A stretch of 64,000 nt of DNA from Patiria miniata (Eukaryota > Echinodermata > Asteroidea > Valvatida > Asterinidae): positions 4,460,811 to 4,524,810 of the forward strand of contig NW_024037062.1 of NCBI RefSeq assembly GCF_015706575.1. The letters are read 5' to 3'. Below the pieces are notes generated by a model. That model saw only the letters and a list, made by a program, of their open reading frames with translations. It did not search any database and was not told where the DNA came from. This document shows, piece by piece, positions 40,583 to 51,620 of this stretch (the stretch's first letter is position 1; every line of letters begins with the position of its first letter). A program made the translations under genes and the position numbers.

Positions 40583-41594
40583 GGTTAAAAACAGAAACTC
40601 ACAATAACACTTGCATTTTGCATGTGAAAAATTGACCACCTTAAATCCATAATTTTATTTCCTCTCCAAAAAACTTTTTTTTTACAAAAGAAAAACGTAT
40701 TTTACCATATTCCATCTCACTGACCCACCACTCAAATAAAAGGTCTTGTTATCCCCTTTTATTTGATACCACATTTGAGGTTGTGAAGATGTAGTTCTAA
40801 ATATTTCATACATTTTCCATGAGTCATCTGTGTCTACTTTTAAGTTGAATCGCCCATATTAATAAGCAACATCAAATGCTACACATATACATTCAAAGTT
40901 TCATTTGACCAAGTCAAATGGGCATCCTGTGATGAACTGATGCTCAGTTATTCATGCACCGACACAGGATTGCAAAACTTTGTTATGGAAGTAAAAATAT
41001 AATCAATTAACCATCATATCTCAAAAAAACCTTCATGTCAGCACTTATGAAATATCTCGTGTAAAATACAGTTACAAAAGAGTGTGACTAACAACACAAG
41101 TACATAAAAGGGCAATCAGCAATGGCAAACTCAACATTTAGATTTAAATATATTGTAATGAGTCGTCACGGTCCAAGGGCTTTTCTTAGGGAACGATTTA
41201 GCCTAAAATTAATGTGAAAATAAAGATCAGACAACAACACGACACAACAAATAAAATTAATGTGACACGGACGCAAAGATGAACTACTCTTCTGATATTC
41301 TCTTCCAATTCTCCTCTTGATTCCTCTTTAACAGATCAAATACTTACATTATAAAATCATTTGATTAATTCCACTGTCCATCTAATCGCACACAGTGTGC
41401 ACGTCTTTACTTGACAAGCTTTGGTTCAGCACTGACTAAAAAAGCGTGAGAACTTAAACGCAATTTCTGCAAGAAAGATTGCACGAAAAACACTTGCGCG
41501 TGCATTGTCATGCCTGGATCCCCAGTTACCAAGATAGCGCGCATGCTGAGAGTGGCTTCGAACACCCCTAATAACCCCAGTCACCTAGATCAAA
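40583..41594. other. Mostly unclassified; possible 5' exon inside
   Basis: Apart from the candidate exon/promoter at 41345-41530 no coding or repeat feature is recognised. Confidence 0.35.
41345..41530 (-). promoter_or_regulatory. Possible promoter and 5' exon for the 39-kb minus gene
   Basis: On the minus strand TTTATAATGTAAGTATTT gives a strong donor (GTAAGT at about 41348-41343). Upstream, 41500-41550 holds GCGCGCATGC (NRF1-like) and a TAACTGGGG patch. Position and orientation suit a non-coding first exon joined to 39639. This is inference; no transcript evidence. Confidence 0.25.
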
Positions 41595-42056
41595 TAATAA
41601 TAATAGTAATAATTAATTCTTATATAGCGCATTACATAAGAAATCTCAATGCGCTTTACACACAATTTATTATCATACATATAAAAAGCTTAATTCAAAA
41701 TTTTACTAAAATCCATTAAAATGTTTAGTTTGAATGTTATTAGAATACATTTAAAAAGCTCATAAAAATACCAGTACATCAAAAAGTTAATTAAAATATA
41801 CGGTAAGACTCATTAAAAATGCATTAAAAATCACAATCACCTGGAAAATTACTTAGTTACGAAAAAATACTATGTTTTAGTGCAAACTAAAAATTTAATT
41901 TCATCATTTGCAGCAGATAAATAAAACTACATCATTTGGAGCGGTTTATCTATCTGAAGGCAATTTTAAAAAGATATGTTTTAAGAGACTTTTTGAAGTG
42001 ATCAAGTGAGTTTGAATCTTGAATAAAGGCCGGTAAAGTGTTCCAGAGCAGGGGAG

Positions 42057-42440
42057 CTAAAAGCAATCACTGTAAAAAGCAGTGTGTCCTCCATGTGGTT
42101 GTTGAAGGAGGCGTTGTGATGATGACCGGAGACTGCAATTTGGTTGATACTGGGTGACAATCTCATGTAGGTAGACTGGGGCAAGCTTATTCAAGGTTTT
42201 GTATGTGAGTAGCAAGATTTTGAAGATGATTCTTTTTGCGACAGGCAACCAGTGCAGATTGTAAAGCACAGGTTGTATGTGGTCACGATATTTGGTGCCT
42301 GTCAACAGCCTAGCAGCAGAGTTTTAACTCTCTGCAACTTGGAAATGTCACACGCAGGGAGACCACAGAGGAGACTGTTGCAGCAGTCCAACCGACATGT
42401 CACAAATGCATGTAGGAGTACCGGTAGTTCTGTTGTATTT
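42057..42440 (-). pseudogene. L2-type C-terminal region after the deletion
   Basis: Reads CRLDCCNSLLCGLPACDISK LQRV in one frame, then TGTKYRDHIQPVLYNLHWLP and FKILLLTYKTLNKLAPVYLH in another. This is the standard region downstream of YADD in L2 elements. It continues to the 3' tail at 41595. Confidence 0.8.
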
Positions 42441-43001
42441 TTACTGACGACGGCCAAGTAAAAATAAAGTGAACCAATCTAGTGCAGTGCCTGAGATCCC
42501 ATAGCGGTGTTGCAGGCGTCTGAGTAAGATACGATGATCAATCGTATCAAAGGCCGCAGAGAAATCAAGCAGCATTAAAATAGCTTCCTGATGGCGATCA
42601 ACTGCTTGGAGGAGGTCGTTCTGCACTCGGACAAGTGTTGTCTCTGTTGAAAGAAGTCTATGATATGCCGATTGTCTTTGGGCAAACAGACCATTCTGCT
42701 GTAGGTAGGCATTCAGCTGGGAAGATGCAACCCTTTCTATTGCTTTGAATACAAATTTCAAATTTGATATCGGCCTGTAATTGTTGAGTTGTTTAGTATC
42801 AAGTAATGGTTTCTTGATCAGCGGGACAACTCTAGCAGTTTTAAGTTCTGGTGGCATTTGCCCGGTGGTCAGCAATTTGTTGATGATGCCCGTGATGCAA
42901 AATAGTAAAGAATCTATGCATTGTTTGAGGAGTGTGCCAGGACGTGGATCAAGGGGGCATGACTTAGTTCTTTGTGGACTGCGATTTCGGAGACTGCACA
43001 A
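42441..43001 (-). pseudogene. L2-type reverse transcriptase, N-terminal part only
   Basis: Reads LDPRPGTLLKQCIDSLL, LKTARVVPLIKKPLLDTKQL, NYRPISNLKFVFKAIERV, LLSTETTLVRVQNDLL and motif A (LDFSAAFDTIDHRILL), then YGISGTALDWFTLFLLGRRQ. Coding similarity stops there. At 42440 it jumps to the thumb-side sequence, so motifs B and C (YADD) are deleted. Confidence 0.85.
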
Positions 43002-43273
43002 AATGAGTTGAACGTACTTTCACAAGATTCCAAAATCTCGGCACATTCTGCCGGCTGTGCGATGTCAAGATTGCCGCAAAGAGTCTTGATCTTGGTGTAG
43101 AAGAAATCCACAAAGTCGTTGGCCAATGTCTGAGCACAGTCATGTGGAGGAAAGACTTGGCGTGTACTTGTACTAGCTTGAAACAAGCTGTCAACGAACT
43201 GAAAAAGTTGCCGGACATTACAGCCAGCCACTTTGGTCCAATACAAACACTTCGCCTGCTCCAACATCCGTCT

Positions 43274-44250
43274 CTACTCCTTGCATTGATTGCTGTGAAG
43301 CTGTTTATCAACATGAAGTCCCGAGGCAATCCAGGCACGCTCACGTTGGCGACATTTAACCTTAGTTACTCGAAGGGCGTTGGAATACCATGGAGCATTT
43401 GGCCGTAAGGTTATCAGCCTAGATTTCATTGGAGCATGCAAGTCCAACAACTCATTTAACACATGTTCATACTGTGCAACAAGGTGGGACAGATCGCCTG
43501 ATGACCTATCAGTGGCTAGGGTTGAACTGTCGATGTCACTTTTGAGTTTGACTACATGGACTTTCTGCAGCTCGCGAAACTTGACCAACTTCTTTACAGA
43601 ACGAGGACGGGAAATATCGAGGTGGCACTTGACAGCATGGTGATCAGAAGGCAGCCCATGGACAACCTCTATGTTGGTGACCGCGTGGTCTGACGTCCTA
43701 GTAATCACCAGATCGAGAGTATGACCACGTTGATGTGTGGACCCAATGACGTGCTGCTGGAGACTTGGAGAATCCAATATTTCTCGAAAGATGGCAGCAT
43801 CCCTGTCATCCATGACGTCAAGACGAAAAATGAAATCCCCATCCATAAATAAACGGCCAGGGTGTATAGTTGTTGTCTCTAACAAGGTAGAGAAGTCCCT
43901 GAAGAACATGGTACTAGTCGATGGTCGATAGATGATAACAAGTCTAATGGACGAACTACCAATCGACATGCCGAAATCCATGTGCTCGAATGATCGAAAT
44001 TTTGCAGGTGATTTTGCTTATCAACGATACCTTGATGAGCAAAAAGGCATAGGCCACCTCCTCTGCCGTGGGCATGAGGTTGATTGTAAATGTTGAAATG
44101 AGGCAATGTTTTGCTTATATCAGCAAGTGGACAGCTGTCACGATCATCACCCGATAACCATGATTCAGTGATGGCAAGGAGGTCTATTTTCTCACCAATA
44201 ATAAAATTGGTTATGGAGGTAGTTTCCTTTTCAATGAGTTCACATTCCAT
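43274..44250 (-). pseudogene. L2-type endonuclease domain, broken
   Basis: 44250-43990 reads LLAITESWLSGDDRDSCPLA and GRGGGLCLF, the N-terminal half of the APE-like endonuclease. 43981-43274 reads IRLVIIYRPSTSTMFFRDFS, GDFIFRLDVMDDRDAAIFRE (GDFN in active copies), HTLDLVITR and the catalytic-type LPSDHHAVKCHL. The two pieces are in different frames near 43880-43990. Confidence 0.8.
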
Positions 44251-44640
44251 ATTGCAATCTGTGACTTTTGCGTATGTTTAACAGCAGGCAGCTTCTGAAC
44301 CAGAACTCGCACTAAATTTGATTCAGAGTTGGAATTGAACAACTCTTACGTAATCTGCCTCCACAGTAGCCCCTCTTTGTTGGACGTGCAATGTTAAGCA
44401 GGTTAAGTTCATGCCACTTATCAGGGTTGAAAGGTAGGGCTACAAAGCAGCGGGCAACAGTGTTCTTTATAGCCAGTAGTGCACTTAAAGAGTACATTAT
44501 ACGAGGCATCATGGTACTGATGAGTATGCAAATATGGCCAATGTGCACAGAGAATGCATGCTGCAGTGCAGTTCCAAAGTCAAAATAACGTATTGCAGAT
44601 GTCCTTAAAGCGTACATAATGCAAATGTCACAAAATTGGC

Positions 44641-45520
44641 ATCAAAGTAATCCAGGAGTACTTACAAGGTAGCAGTTCATAATTAAATCACAGCACAATC
44701 ACAAAACCATACCAAAAAAGACGATGTTTGCCATCAATTCGATAACGAAAGAAAAGGTGCAGCCATCCAAGGGCGCCACCAATGCATAAATCACACCACC
44801 ATGCAGCCGTGTTCACTACAATATCAAAGTTATAGGTACATGTAGGTGGCAAGAATTTGGAGGGCAACTTGTTCCACACAATGGTTGTTCTTGGAATGAA
44901 AATATTGTTGTGAAAGTGTTTCTACCTCTGGCTGCTTCAGGAAGTAAGGATATTGATCACAGCTACAAATTCGTCTGAGCACTAATTGTATTGATAGAAT
45001 AGAGCAAGACTGTCAACATTTCATCAGAGAGAAAGGGGATGCCCTGAAGAGAACAGTTTTTCACTAAACTGTGCATGCAGTTTTGCACTAGGCATGTATA
45101 GATGCACCAGTGCAATGCTTTCCCCATTGATGTGGGTCTCCATGGTGGAGATGATAGCATGCCTGGATAGGTCTATAGGCTTCGCTGCATGATGCGGCAA
45201 GACCACACTGCTGACTATGTTCCACAAAAACAAGGGTGGGGGTAAAAGGAAACACATGTATTTTTTTCTTGTCCTAAGTGCTCTTCCAGTTATGCCTATT
45301 TTTGGATCTACATGTATGTTAATATTCGTTTTCGTTTCCTCTTTACGTACATAAGCCCAGAATAATTTGCATCATTATTTATAGCTCATGCATGTTGTGC
45401 TAATCGATATTTGACCTCTATCTCCTTCCAGTTATGTTTAAATTCCCTCATGATTGTCAAAGCTGATATTAATGAAATTTTGTTTCCTGCTGGAGCAGAG
45501 ATCATTTCCTCTCATACCTA
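44641..45520. other. Intergenic, no gene seen
   Basis: No recognisable element or coding region. Frames at 44963-45257 lack support. Confidence 0.35.
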
Positions 45521-45668
45521 ACCTTGGCCAAGGCTCTCGTCGTTATTCGTCCGTACACGGTAATCAATCGGCGGCATATCCTTGCGCGCCCTGCAGTGCA
45601 TGTAAAAATACAGTGCAACAGCGACCTCATACAGCCACTATTTTATGCATATCAGTTGGACTTAATCG
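45521..45668 (+). mobile_element. One-arm remnant of the 8557-10226 foldback family
   Basis: Collinear with 8561-8617 joined to 9982-10070: CTCTCGTCGTTATTCGTCC, CAATCG.CGGCATAT, ATGTAAAAATACAG, ACAGCGACCTCA and GCCACTATTTTATGCAT. It lacks the composite, confirming that 8618-9981 is a later insertion. The right arm is absent. Confidence 0.7.
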
Positions 45669-45709
45669 AGAGCCTTTGTTCAATCGTCAGCGAAAGCTTA
45701 TTTTTTTCT

Positions 45710-46300
45710 TTATTTTGTGCTGGATTTCTAGCGCACGACCTCGTATCTCTGGCCAAAAACTGGCTATAGTAGAAAAGGTTAAGTTACTCAGAGTTACTAT
45801 CCAACAAGATTTGAAATGGGATGGGCAAGTAGACACTATAATCAATAAATCCAGCAGAAAATTGTTCATGCTTCGAAAATTAAAAAAAGCTGGTCTTAAT
45901 GCCCAAGAACTGTTAACAGTATACAAAGGGTACATTCGACCAGTTGTTGAATATGCAGCTCCACTCTGGAATGGAGGCCTTACCCAGGGCCAGGTATCTT
46001 GGGTTGAAAAGATTCAGAAAAGAGTAAGCCGCTGTATCCTCTTTAAAAAAATACATCCTATGACAAGGTCTTGGCTACTCTGCAGCTCGACACCCTAGAA
46101 CATCGCAGAGCACCAATATATGCAAGGATTTTGCTCAAAAGTCTAGCTGCTCTGATAAATTCTCAACCTGGCACTGTGCCTCTGGGTATAGTTCATCTAT
46201 GACCTTGAGAAAGAGAAACACATTTGAGACATATAAGTGCAAGACCAAACGATTCAGATGTAGTCCTCTGCCCTATTTGACAACACTACTAAATGAATAA
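45710..46300 (+). pseudogene. LINE reverse transcriptase C-terminal fragment (CR1-like)
   Basis: The plus-strand frame gives VEKVKLLRVTIQQDLKWDGQ, then SRKLFMLRKLKKAGLNAQEL and YIRPVVEYAAPLWNGGLTQG, the post-catalytic region of a CR1/Jockey-group RT. The frame changes near 46060, and the conserved tail continues (LATLQLDTLEHRRAPIYA, then KTKRFRCSPLPYLTTLLNE to about 46298). The 5' end is truncated next to the foldback remnant. A short ATAAACC repeat near 46582-46597 may be its 3' tail. Confidence 0.8.
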
Positions 46301-46731
46301 ACACCAATGTATAATTCATGCATACCATTTCTTGCCCAGTGATTTTATATTTTTTATTTAAACAATAATGTACAATTTAAGTCCATTTCATTTTTTTTTC
46401 TCTATAGAAATGTATTTCAAGTAAGGCCGAGACTCTATCCTCGTACAGAATGCAGAGGAGACTTTTTTTAAAGTTCAAAGTCTAAATACTTTTAATATCT
46501 ATATGTGCTTTATAATTTTTTTTTTTTATGTTGTAAATGTCATACAATTCAGTTTCTAACTGATATATGTCATGTTTTTAAATAAACCATAAACCACATA
46601 AACGTATGCGAATACAGATATGTGTAGGCGGGGCTAATATGTGGCGTGTCCAATCACACCTTGGTAAATCCTGACGTGATCAAATTATTTGCAGCTATTT
46701 GCCTCTTGCGGACGTGACAGAAACCACATTT
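46301..46731. other. LINE 3' region and junction, no gene
   Basis: AT-rich. The final 130 bp lead into the block that is repeated after the gap. No coding signal. Confidence 0.4.
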
Positions 46732-46780
46732 TTTGTGCATTGGTGCCGTGTGTAGAGAGACACAACGTGTGTTGTATTCA

Positions 46781-46925
46781 GGGGCGCACCCAGACTGCCA
46801 TTTGCCGGGGGAGGGGGCTAGAATTGTAATGAAGGGTCCAGGACCTGCGAGCGCGGAGCGCAAAGCCCTTACGGCGTGGGGTCCGATGCTCTGTGGTGCA
46901 ATCTGAGGCGATTCCTTGCCACTTT
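46781..46925. repeat. hAT-like end plus dispersed repeat phrase
   Basis: CAGGGGCGCACCCAG at 46781 resembles the hAT-like ends elsewhere. GTGGTGCAATCTGAGGCGATT at about 46892 is related to 12028-12064 and, inverted, 10984-11017. GCGAGCGCGGAGCGCAAAGC lies between. Repeat debris. Confidence 0.45.
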
Positions 46926-47043
46926 CCACATTTAGAAAAAGTTTTATACATCGAAAATTCCATTTCAATTTGTTGTTCTTATAAAGTTTGTTATGCACTC
47001 AAAGTTGAGAACCATGTTCCATCTCCGTATATGTTCACAAATT

Positions 47044-47556
47044 TTATTTTGAAAAGGGATTTAGGCTACTGGTAGTCTGAGCCACAACCTTTCGCTGCTG
47101 AGTCAGTGTGGCAGTGCCAAGACGTCTCATCATGTCCTCATCGCCTTGGCTTACTCGGCCACTGGTCGGGATTGTGGTAACGACTACTTCGGATAGTCTG
47201 CTAGAGGGGACATGAGGGGTCTCTTCTCTACTCTTGTGGTCTGGTTCATCAATAGGGACTGGGGTGGTTACAGGGACATCTTTGGCTGACTTCGTTTGAT
47301 GCAGGGCAGACTCCAGGCTCTGGATGTACAGATTTTGTCTTTGCTGTTCTCTAACGACTCGCGAGATGATAGCTTTCAGCATGTCCATTTTCTGAAACTG
47401 TTGCAAAATAACTTGTTGCATTTGAGCTTGATGCTGCAGCAGCTCCAGAATCTGTAACTGTGGCTCCACTACTGGCGCTGGGCTAACTCGGTCAGAGCTG
47501 GTGGGCAGTGGGTCAAACCCACACAGCTGAAGGGGAGTCAGGACGTCAGCTGCCAT
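47044..47556 (-). CDS. Uncharacterised 170-aa Gln-rich coiled-coil protein
   Basis: From ATG 47556 (MAADVLTPLQLCGFDPLPTS) the frame is open to TAA at 47044. A Gln/Leu-rich segment (LQILELLQHQAQMQQVILQQ then REQQRQNLYIQSLESALHQ) predicts a coiled coil of roughly residues 35-90. A Ser/Thr/Pro-rich acidic linker and a short basic tail follow. An upstream in-frame Met at 47586 exists, but lies beyond a candidate 3' splice site. AATAAA (minus) overlaps the stop at 47043-47048. A host gene or an element-derived protein are both possible; no family is recognised. Confidence 0.45.
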   Translation of the reverse strand: MAADVLTPLQLCGFDPLPTSSDRVSPAPVVEPQLQILELLQHQAQMQQVILQQFQKMDMLKAIISRVVREQQRQNLYIQSLESALHQTKSAKDVPVTTPVPIDEPDHKSREETPHVPSSRLSEVVVTTIPTSGRVSQGDEDMMRRLGTATLTQQRKVVAQTTSSLNPFSK

Positions 47557-48425
47557 TGTGCACTCCTTGGATCCACTGAACAGCACTGTGTCGGTTTAGA
47601 CTAAGCTAATTTAAGACCACCAAGAAACCAAATGCCTTGTCCCTATTGAAACAATTCCTGGCTAAGTTCTAAAAAAAACCATATTCCCTACCCGGATTCT
47701 CCACCAAAAATAGTAAAAAAATGTAACCTGGAAAAACGACACGCATGGGGAACTCGCAAAAACTAAAGACTCAATGGGTATTTACTAACAAAACTAAACT
47801 AACCTCAGGATCTTTGAAGGGAACTGTCACGAGGAAATTGAATTAATGGAGGGAAAGATTGCCATATACGAAGTTCACTCAACACCCTGTGTACAAACCC
47901 TATGAGATTGGACTGAAAAATTCTAAGTGTTTTCTAAGAAAATGCTTGTATTTTCTCACTGCTCAAATTGACTTTGATGACATGAAATTGCTATCTGGGG
48001 GCTTGTTAGTCAATACAGAGGAAAATTAGTGAACTTCGCATATGGTAATCTTGCCTAATAGAAACAAGGGACAAATTCCAGATTTCAAACCAAAAAGGAC
48101 CAAAGAATTTATTTACTATAACTTCAACAGAAAACCAAAATGACCAAATAATAACTTAAAACCAAGTTAAAACCTAAAATCAAGAAAACCGAGACTTAAA
48201 ACCTGAAACCAAAGACTTAAACGTAAAAACCAACACAGTGTGTGTAGTGGCTCTTTAGAAAATACACTTTGGCAGAAATCAATGATTCCACAAGCAGACA
48301 AATCCAAGCAAGAAAACACTCTCCAGTTAGGAGGAAATATATGACTTTATGATGTTAAGTTGTCTCTCTGCTGGTCTGCCGGGTAAACTGAATGATGCTA
48401 GAACATGTGGCAGCTTATATAGGGG
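47556..48425 (-). promoter_or_regulatory. Candidate TATA promoter, 5' exon and intron of the 47-kb ORF
   Basis: On the minus strand TATATAAG lies at 48421-48414, followed about 30 bp on by an initiator-like TCATTCAGTT. A donor CTGAG/GTTAGT at 47803 and an acceptor GCTGTTCAG/TGG at 47576 would remove a 228-bp intron just before the ATG at 47556. The sequence fits a compact transcript, but this is inference. A 25-bp inverted repeat (47856-47880, 48028-48053) lies within the presumed leader. Confidence 0.35.
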
Positions 48426-49400
48426 GAGTATGTGGGCTTAAGTAAACAAACAGGGGGTCACACTACCAACAAAGAGGGGGAGGTGGTTCTAAACTTCAAC
48501 TAAAATAATTTTTTTCCTAAGGGGGGCTACTCCTATTTAAACACTATGAAAATTCATAAGTAAAACTTGGCACTGCCACATCAGCATACAAATTCTATGC
48601 GTATATAGTCTTCGTGAGATGATGAACTCAGACACTAATGGAGATTCGTTTGGAGGAAAATTTTCAAGAACAGGGCGCGAGTACACATCAGTTGGTGAAG
48701 GGCAAATCCTAATATATGGTTTAAATCCTTTCAGTATTGTCAAATGAACGCATGGTCAAAATCACTCATGTCATGTGGGTAATTTCTATCTGGGATGTAT
48801 ATTAGATTTCGTAGTCCAATCTTACCGATAAAATATTATTTTCAACGAAAATGTATACCTCAAATATAGATGACAACTTTATTTAACATGCATGTTGCTC
48901 AATATCAGTCAAATGGTGAAACGAAAATCAATCATAAAAGAATGTATATGCTTTTCAGTATCTTTTATTTGAAGGACATTTCCAAAGTCATCACATCAAA
49001 TGAACCAGACACTTTGATTCGCACATAGTCATAGACCTAAAATCATTTCGGAAGATTTGGATGTCAATTTAAACTAAAAAGTTGGCGGCCATCTTGGAAA
49101 AAAATAAAAAATAAAAAAATAAAAAGCCCCTCATCTGCCTCATTTTGAAGAAACCCGAGACAATCAACCGTTTTTTTTTTCACTTGGCCTAACACCGCTT
49201 CCCGCAATGGGGTAGTTGGTCGGTTGGCGCATAGCCAAATATACCCCATTCGCCGTATTTTTCGCATAGCAACTTTTTTCATTTGCCTTTAGCTAGCAGG
49301 TAATATGAATGAAAACTGACACCTCGTTCTTATACGGCAAAAGTCAACAGGTTCCAGAGAAGGACATTGGGGACGAGTATTCACGTGTCGGTACAATGCT
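48426..49400. other. No gene seen
   Basis: AT-rich sequence upstream of the presumed promoter. AAGTTGGCGGCCATCTTGG at about 49078-49096 resembles a YY1-type site on the minus strand, but no transcript can be attached to it. Confidence 0.3.
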
Positions 49401-49408
49401 GGCACCGC

Positions 49409-49949
49409 GCTTCGCTCGTACCCCCCGCCCTGCAAACAGGACGCTGGGATACGCTGATGAATTCACGCTCTGATTGGATATTTTTTGCGTGACCTGTGAC
49501 CTGCAAGTCATCACGGCCACGACCCTGCAAGGTTTCAAACAGCCGTTAAGACTGATTCATTACTCTTTTATTCCAATTCATAAAAGCTTTATTTCGTTGA
49601 AAAGCGTAATAATGTAGAAAAATCTGTAAAACGTATCTGTTTTGTAAATTTTCAATTCTCGTCGCTTGCTCAGGCTCCATTACAAATTCACGACGGGTCA
49701 GATTGCATATAATGCGACACTCAAAATTTGTCCACATGGTCCGCAATGAATCAGAAATCACATCCGTATGGTATGTGCGCATTTCTATGGGAAAGTTTTC
49801 AAACAGCATTTATTGGCTAACTGCGGTCTTAAACAGCTGCAGCCAGATGCTTTATACAAAGGTCAGAGGCCACTTCCTTCACAAGATTCTGTGAAGCTCA
49901 TCAGCGTTTCCCAGCGCCCTGTTTGCAGGGCGGTGGGTACGAGCGAAGC
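49409..49949. mobile_element. 541-bp element with 52-bp inverted ends
   Basis: Left GCTTCGCTCGTACCCCCCGC ... CTGATGA (49409-49461) and right TCATCAGCG ... GGGTACGAGCGAAGC (49899-49949) are inverted with few mismatches. The interior contains TTTTATTCCAATTCATAAA and ATTTGTCCACATGGTCCGCA. A diverged half copy is at 51246-51620. No ORF; target duplication not certain. Its overlap copy is at about 58032-58573. Confidence 0.7.
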
Positions 49950-50438
49950 ATCGCGCTCGGTCACATAACTGACATGAGTTTAAATATTTCTTTACAGTGG
50001 ATGCATATTTGGGGAGTGTGACAAACTGGCATGAAACGTATCAGAAAAAAAAATATTTTAACATAATCTGAAGCGGCCATTGTTTGATTTCGTTTAGTCA
50101 CCGAGCCCGGAGTGTGAAAACGGTTTGACCTTCATACGCATTGTACGCAGCAGTTGTCCGCGTGCAGTCTCATCTCATGGACGTATAACGCACTAAACAA
50201 TACGCGAAATGAGACGCCACTTCAGTTTGTTTTACCTGGTTTATCTGCGTATCCTGCGGTCATCATAACCCGCCCACATAGAGCTATATTTATAGCTCTA
50301 CCTGCCCGCGCATAAAGTCTTAGGCGGTGCATGAAAATTGCCACGCCTTTTGAACGATTGTTCTTCCTCGAAAACGTGTGGCCCATTGGATCACCGTCTG
50401 TTTTTCACTGATAGTATACACTTTAAAATATTTGCCGG

Positions 50439-50479
50439 GGGGGGGGGGGGGGGGGAGGGGGAGGGCGTGCGCTCCCTGC

Positions 50480-50510
<31 letters not shown>

Positions 50511-50512
50511 GC
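50439..50512. repeat. G-run followed by C-run
   Basis: About 22 G, then GAGGGGGAGGG, then a C-run of roughly 27. In the right block (59065-59115) the G-run is kept but the long C-run is absent (CCCCCTCGCTGG). The difference is typical of homopolymer consensus error. Poly-Gly/poly-Pro frames here are not genes. Confidence 0.75.
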
Positions 50513-51245
50513 TGGATCTGCCAATGGTATTATGTACGGTGCCACGTTTTCACCACTATGCAAGTTTCCATGCAACGATCGACCAATAAGAAAATGACAT
50601 TTAAGGTCAGCTAAAAATTCTGCACCATTTCAGTAATCACACTGCTCCCAGTTATGACATTCGCATCCCTAGCTAGGGAATAAGTCTGGTGAAGACGTTT
50701 CTCCAAAACACACCAAATTAAATCACCACATGAACAGAACTCCAACGAAAATGGAAGCAGAAAGACTTAATACTCAAAGTAGTGCTGAAATTGATGAACC
50801 AGGTTCGGTTGGGTTTTGGTTGCGGTTCGAATTTTTTCTTTTGAACATCGGTTCAGTTCGAGTTGCGAAGTACATGTACAATGTACATTGAAAAGCACAT
50901 ACATGTACATTTGCCGGATCGTGCTGTAAGTCAGCTTTTATAAGTCGCCATTTTTATAAGTCCGCTTGTTACTCTCGGTCCCCTACATTAAAGCACAATG
51001 AAACCCTTTGTGTAAATCGGCATTTAGAAAATCACGCAGTGGCATCGACTTCCTGCACTACGGTTGTGGTAACAAAATACATGAACATGTTGCCACCACA
51101 GCGCACGCAATCAAAAAGCGAGTTTTCCAATTCATGCAATATCGCACGGTGAGCTGTACCAGTAACCCCTCTAGCCTGCGCTCTGTCTATTTTGGGGGTC
51201 GTCTGATTGAACGATCACGATGCAGTGATTTTACTTACACGCGCG

Positions 51246-51620
51246 ACTTCGCTCGTACCCCCGCCCTGCAAACAGGGCGCTAAGAAAGGGCTGATGAATT
51301 CATGCTCTGATTGGATAGAATTTGCTTGACCTGTGACCTATGTCATCACTGCCAAGACCCTGCAAGGTTTAATATGGCCGTTAAGACTGAGCCATTCATC
51401 ACTCTTTTATTCAATTCATAAATGCCCAGGTTTTTTTTTAGGCGTAATAATGTAGGAAAATGCGTAAAACTTATCTATTTTGTAAATTTTCAACTCCCGT
51501 CATTTGCTCAGGCTCAGTTTCGAATTCATGAAGGGTCAGTGATTGCATTATGCGACACTCAAAATTTGTCCACATGGTCCGCAATGAAAAAGAAATCACA
51601 TCCGGTATGGAATGTGTGCA
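51246..51620. mobile_element. Diverged left part of the 49409-type element
   Basis: Collinear with 49410-49790: CTTCGCTCGTACCCCCGCCC, TGACCTGTGACCT, GACCCTGCAAGGTTT, ATTTTGTAAATTTTCAA.TC and CACTCAAAATTTGTCCACAT. No right inverted end is seen. Divergence is about 10-15 percent by eye, so it is a real, older duplicate and unrelated to the contig overlap. Confidence 0.65.

Larger units (their letters stand above)
41595..44640 (-). mobile_element. L2/CR1-type LINE, internally deleted
   Basis: On the minus strand the order is an N-terminal segment (NPDKWHELNLLNIARPTKRG), endonuclease, RT and C-terminal region. The 3' end is GTAAAGCGCATTGAGA ... GCGCTATATAAG followed by an (ATT)n tail at 41595-41625. 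That GCGCTATATAA plus ATT tail is characteristic of L2-type LINE 3' ends and of SINEs that borrow them. The RT catalytic core is missing and several frame breaks exist, so the copy is dead. Confidence 0.83.
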
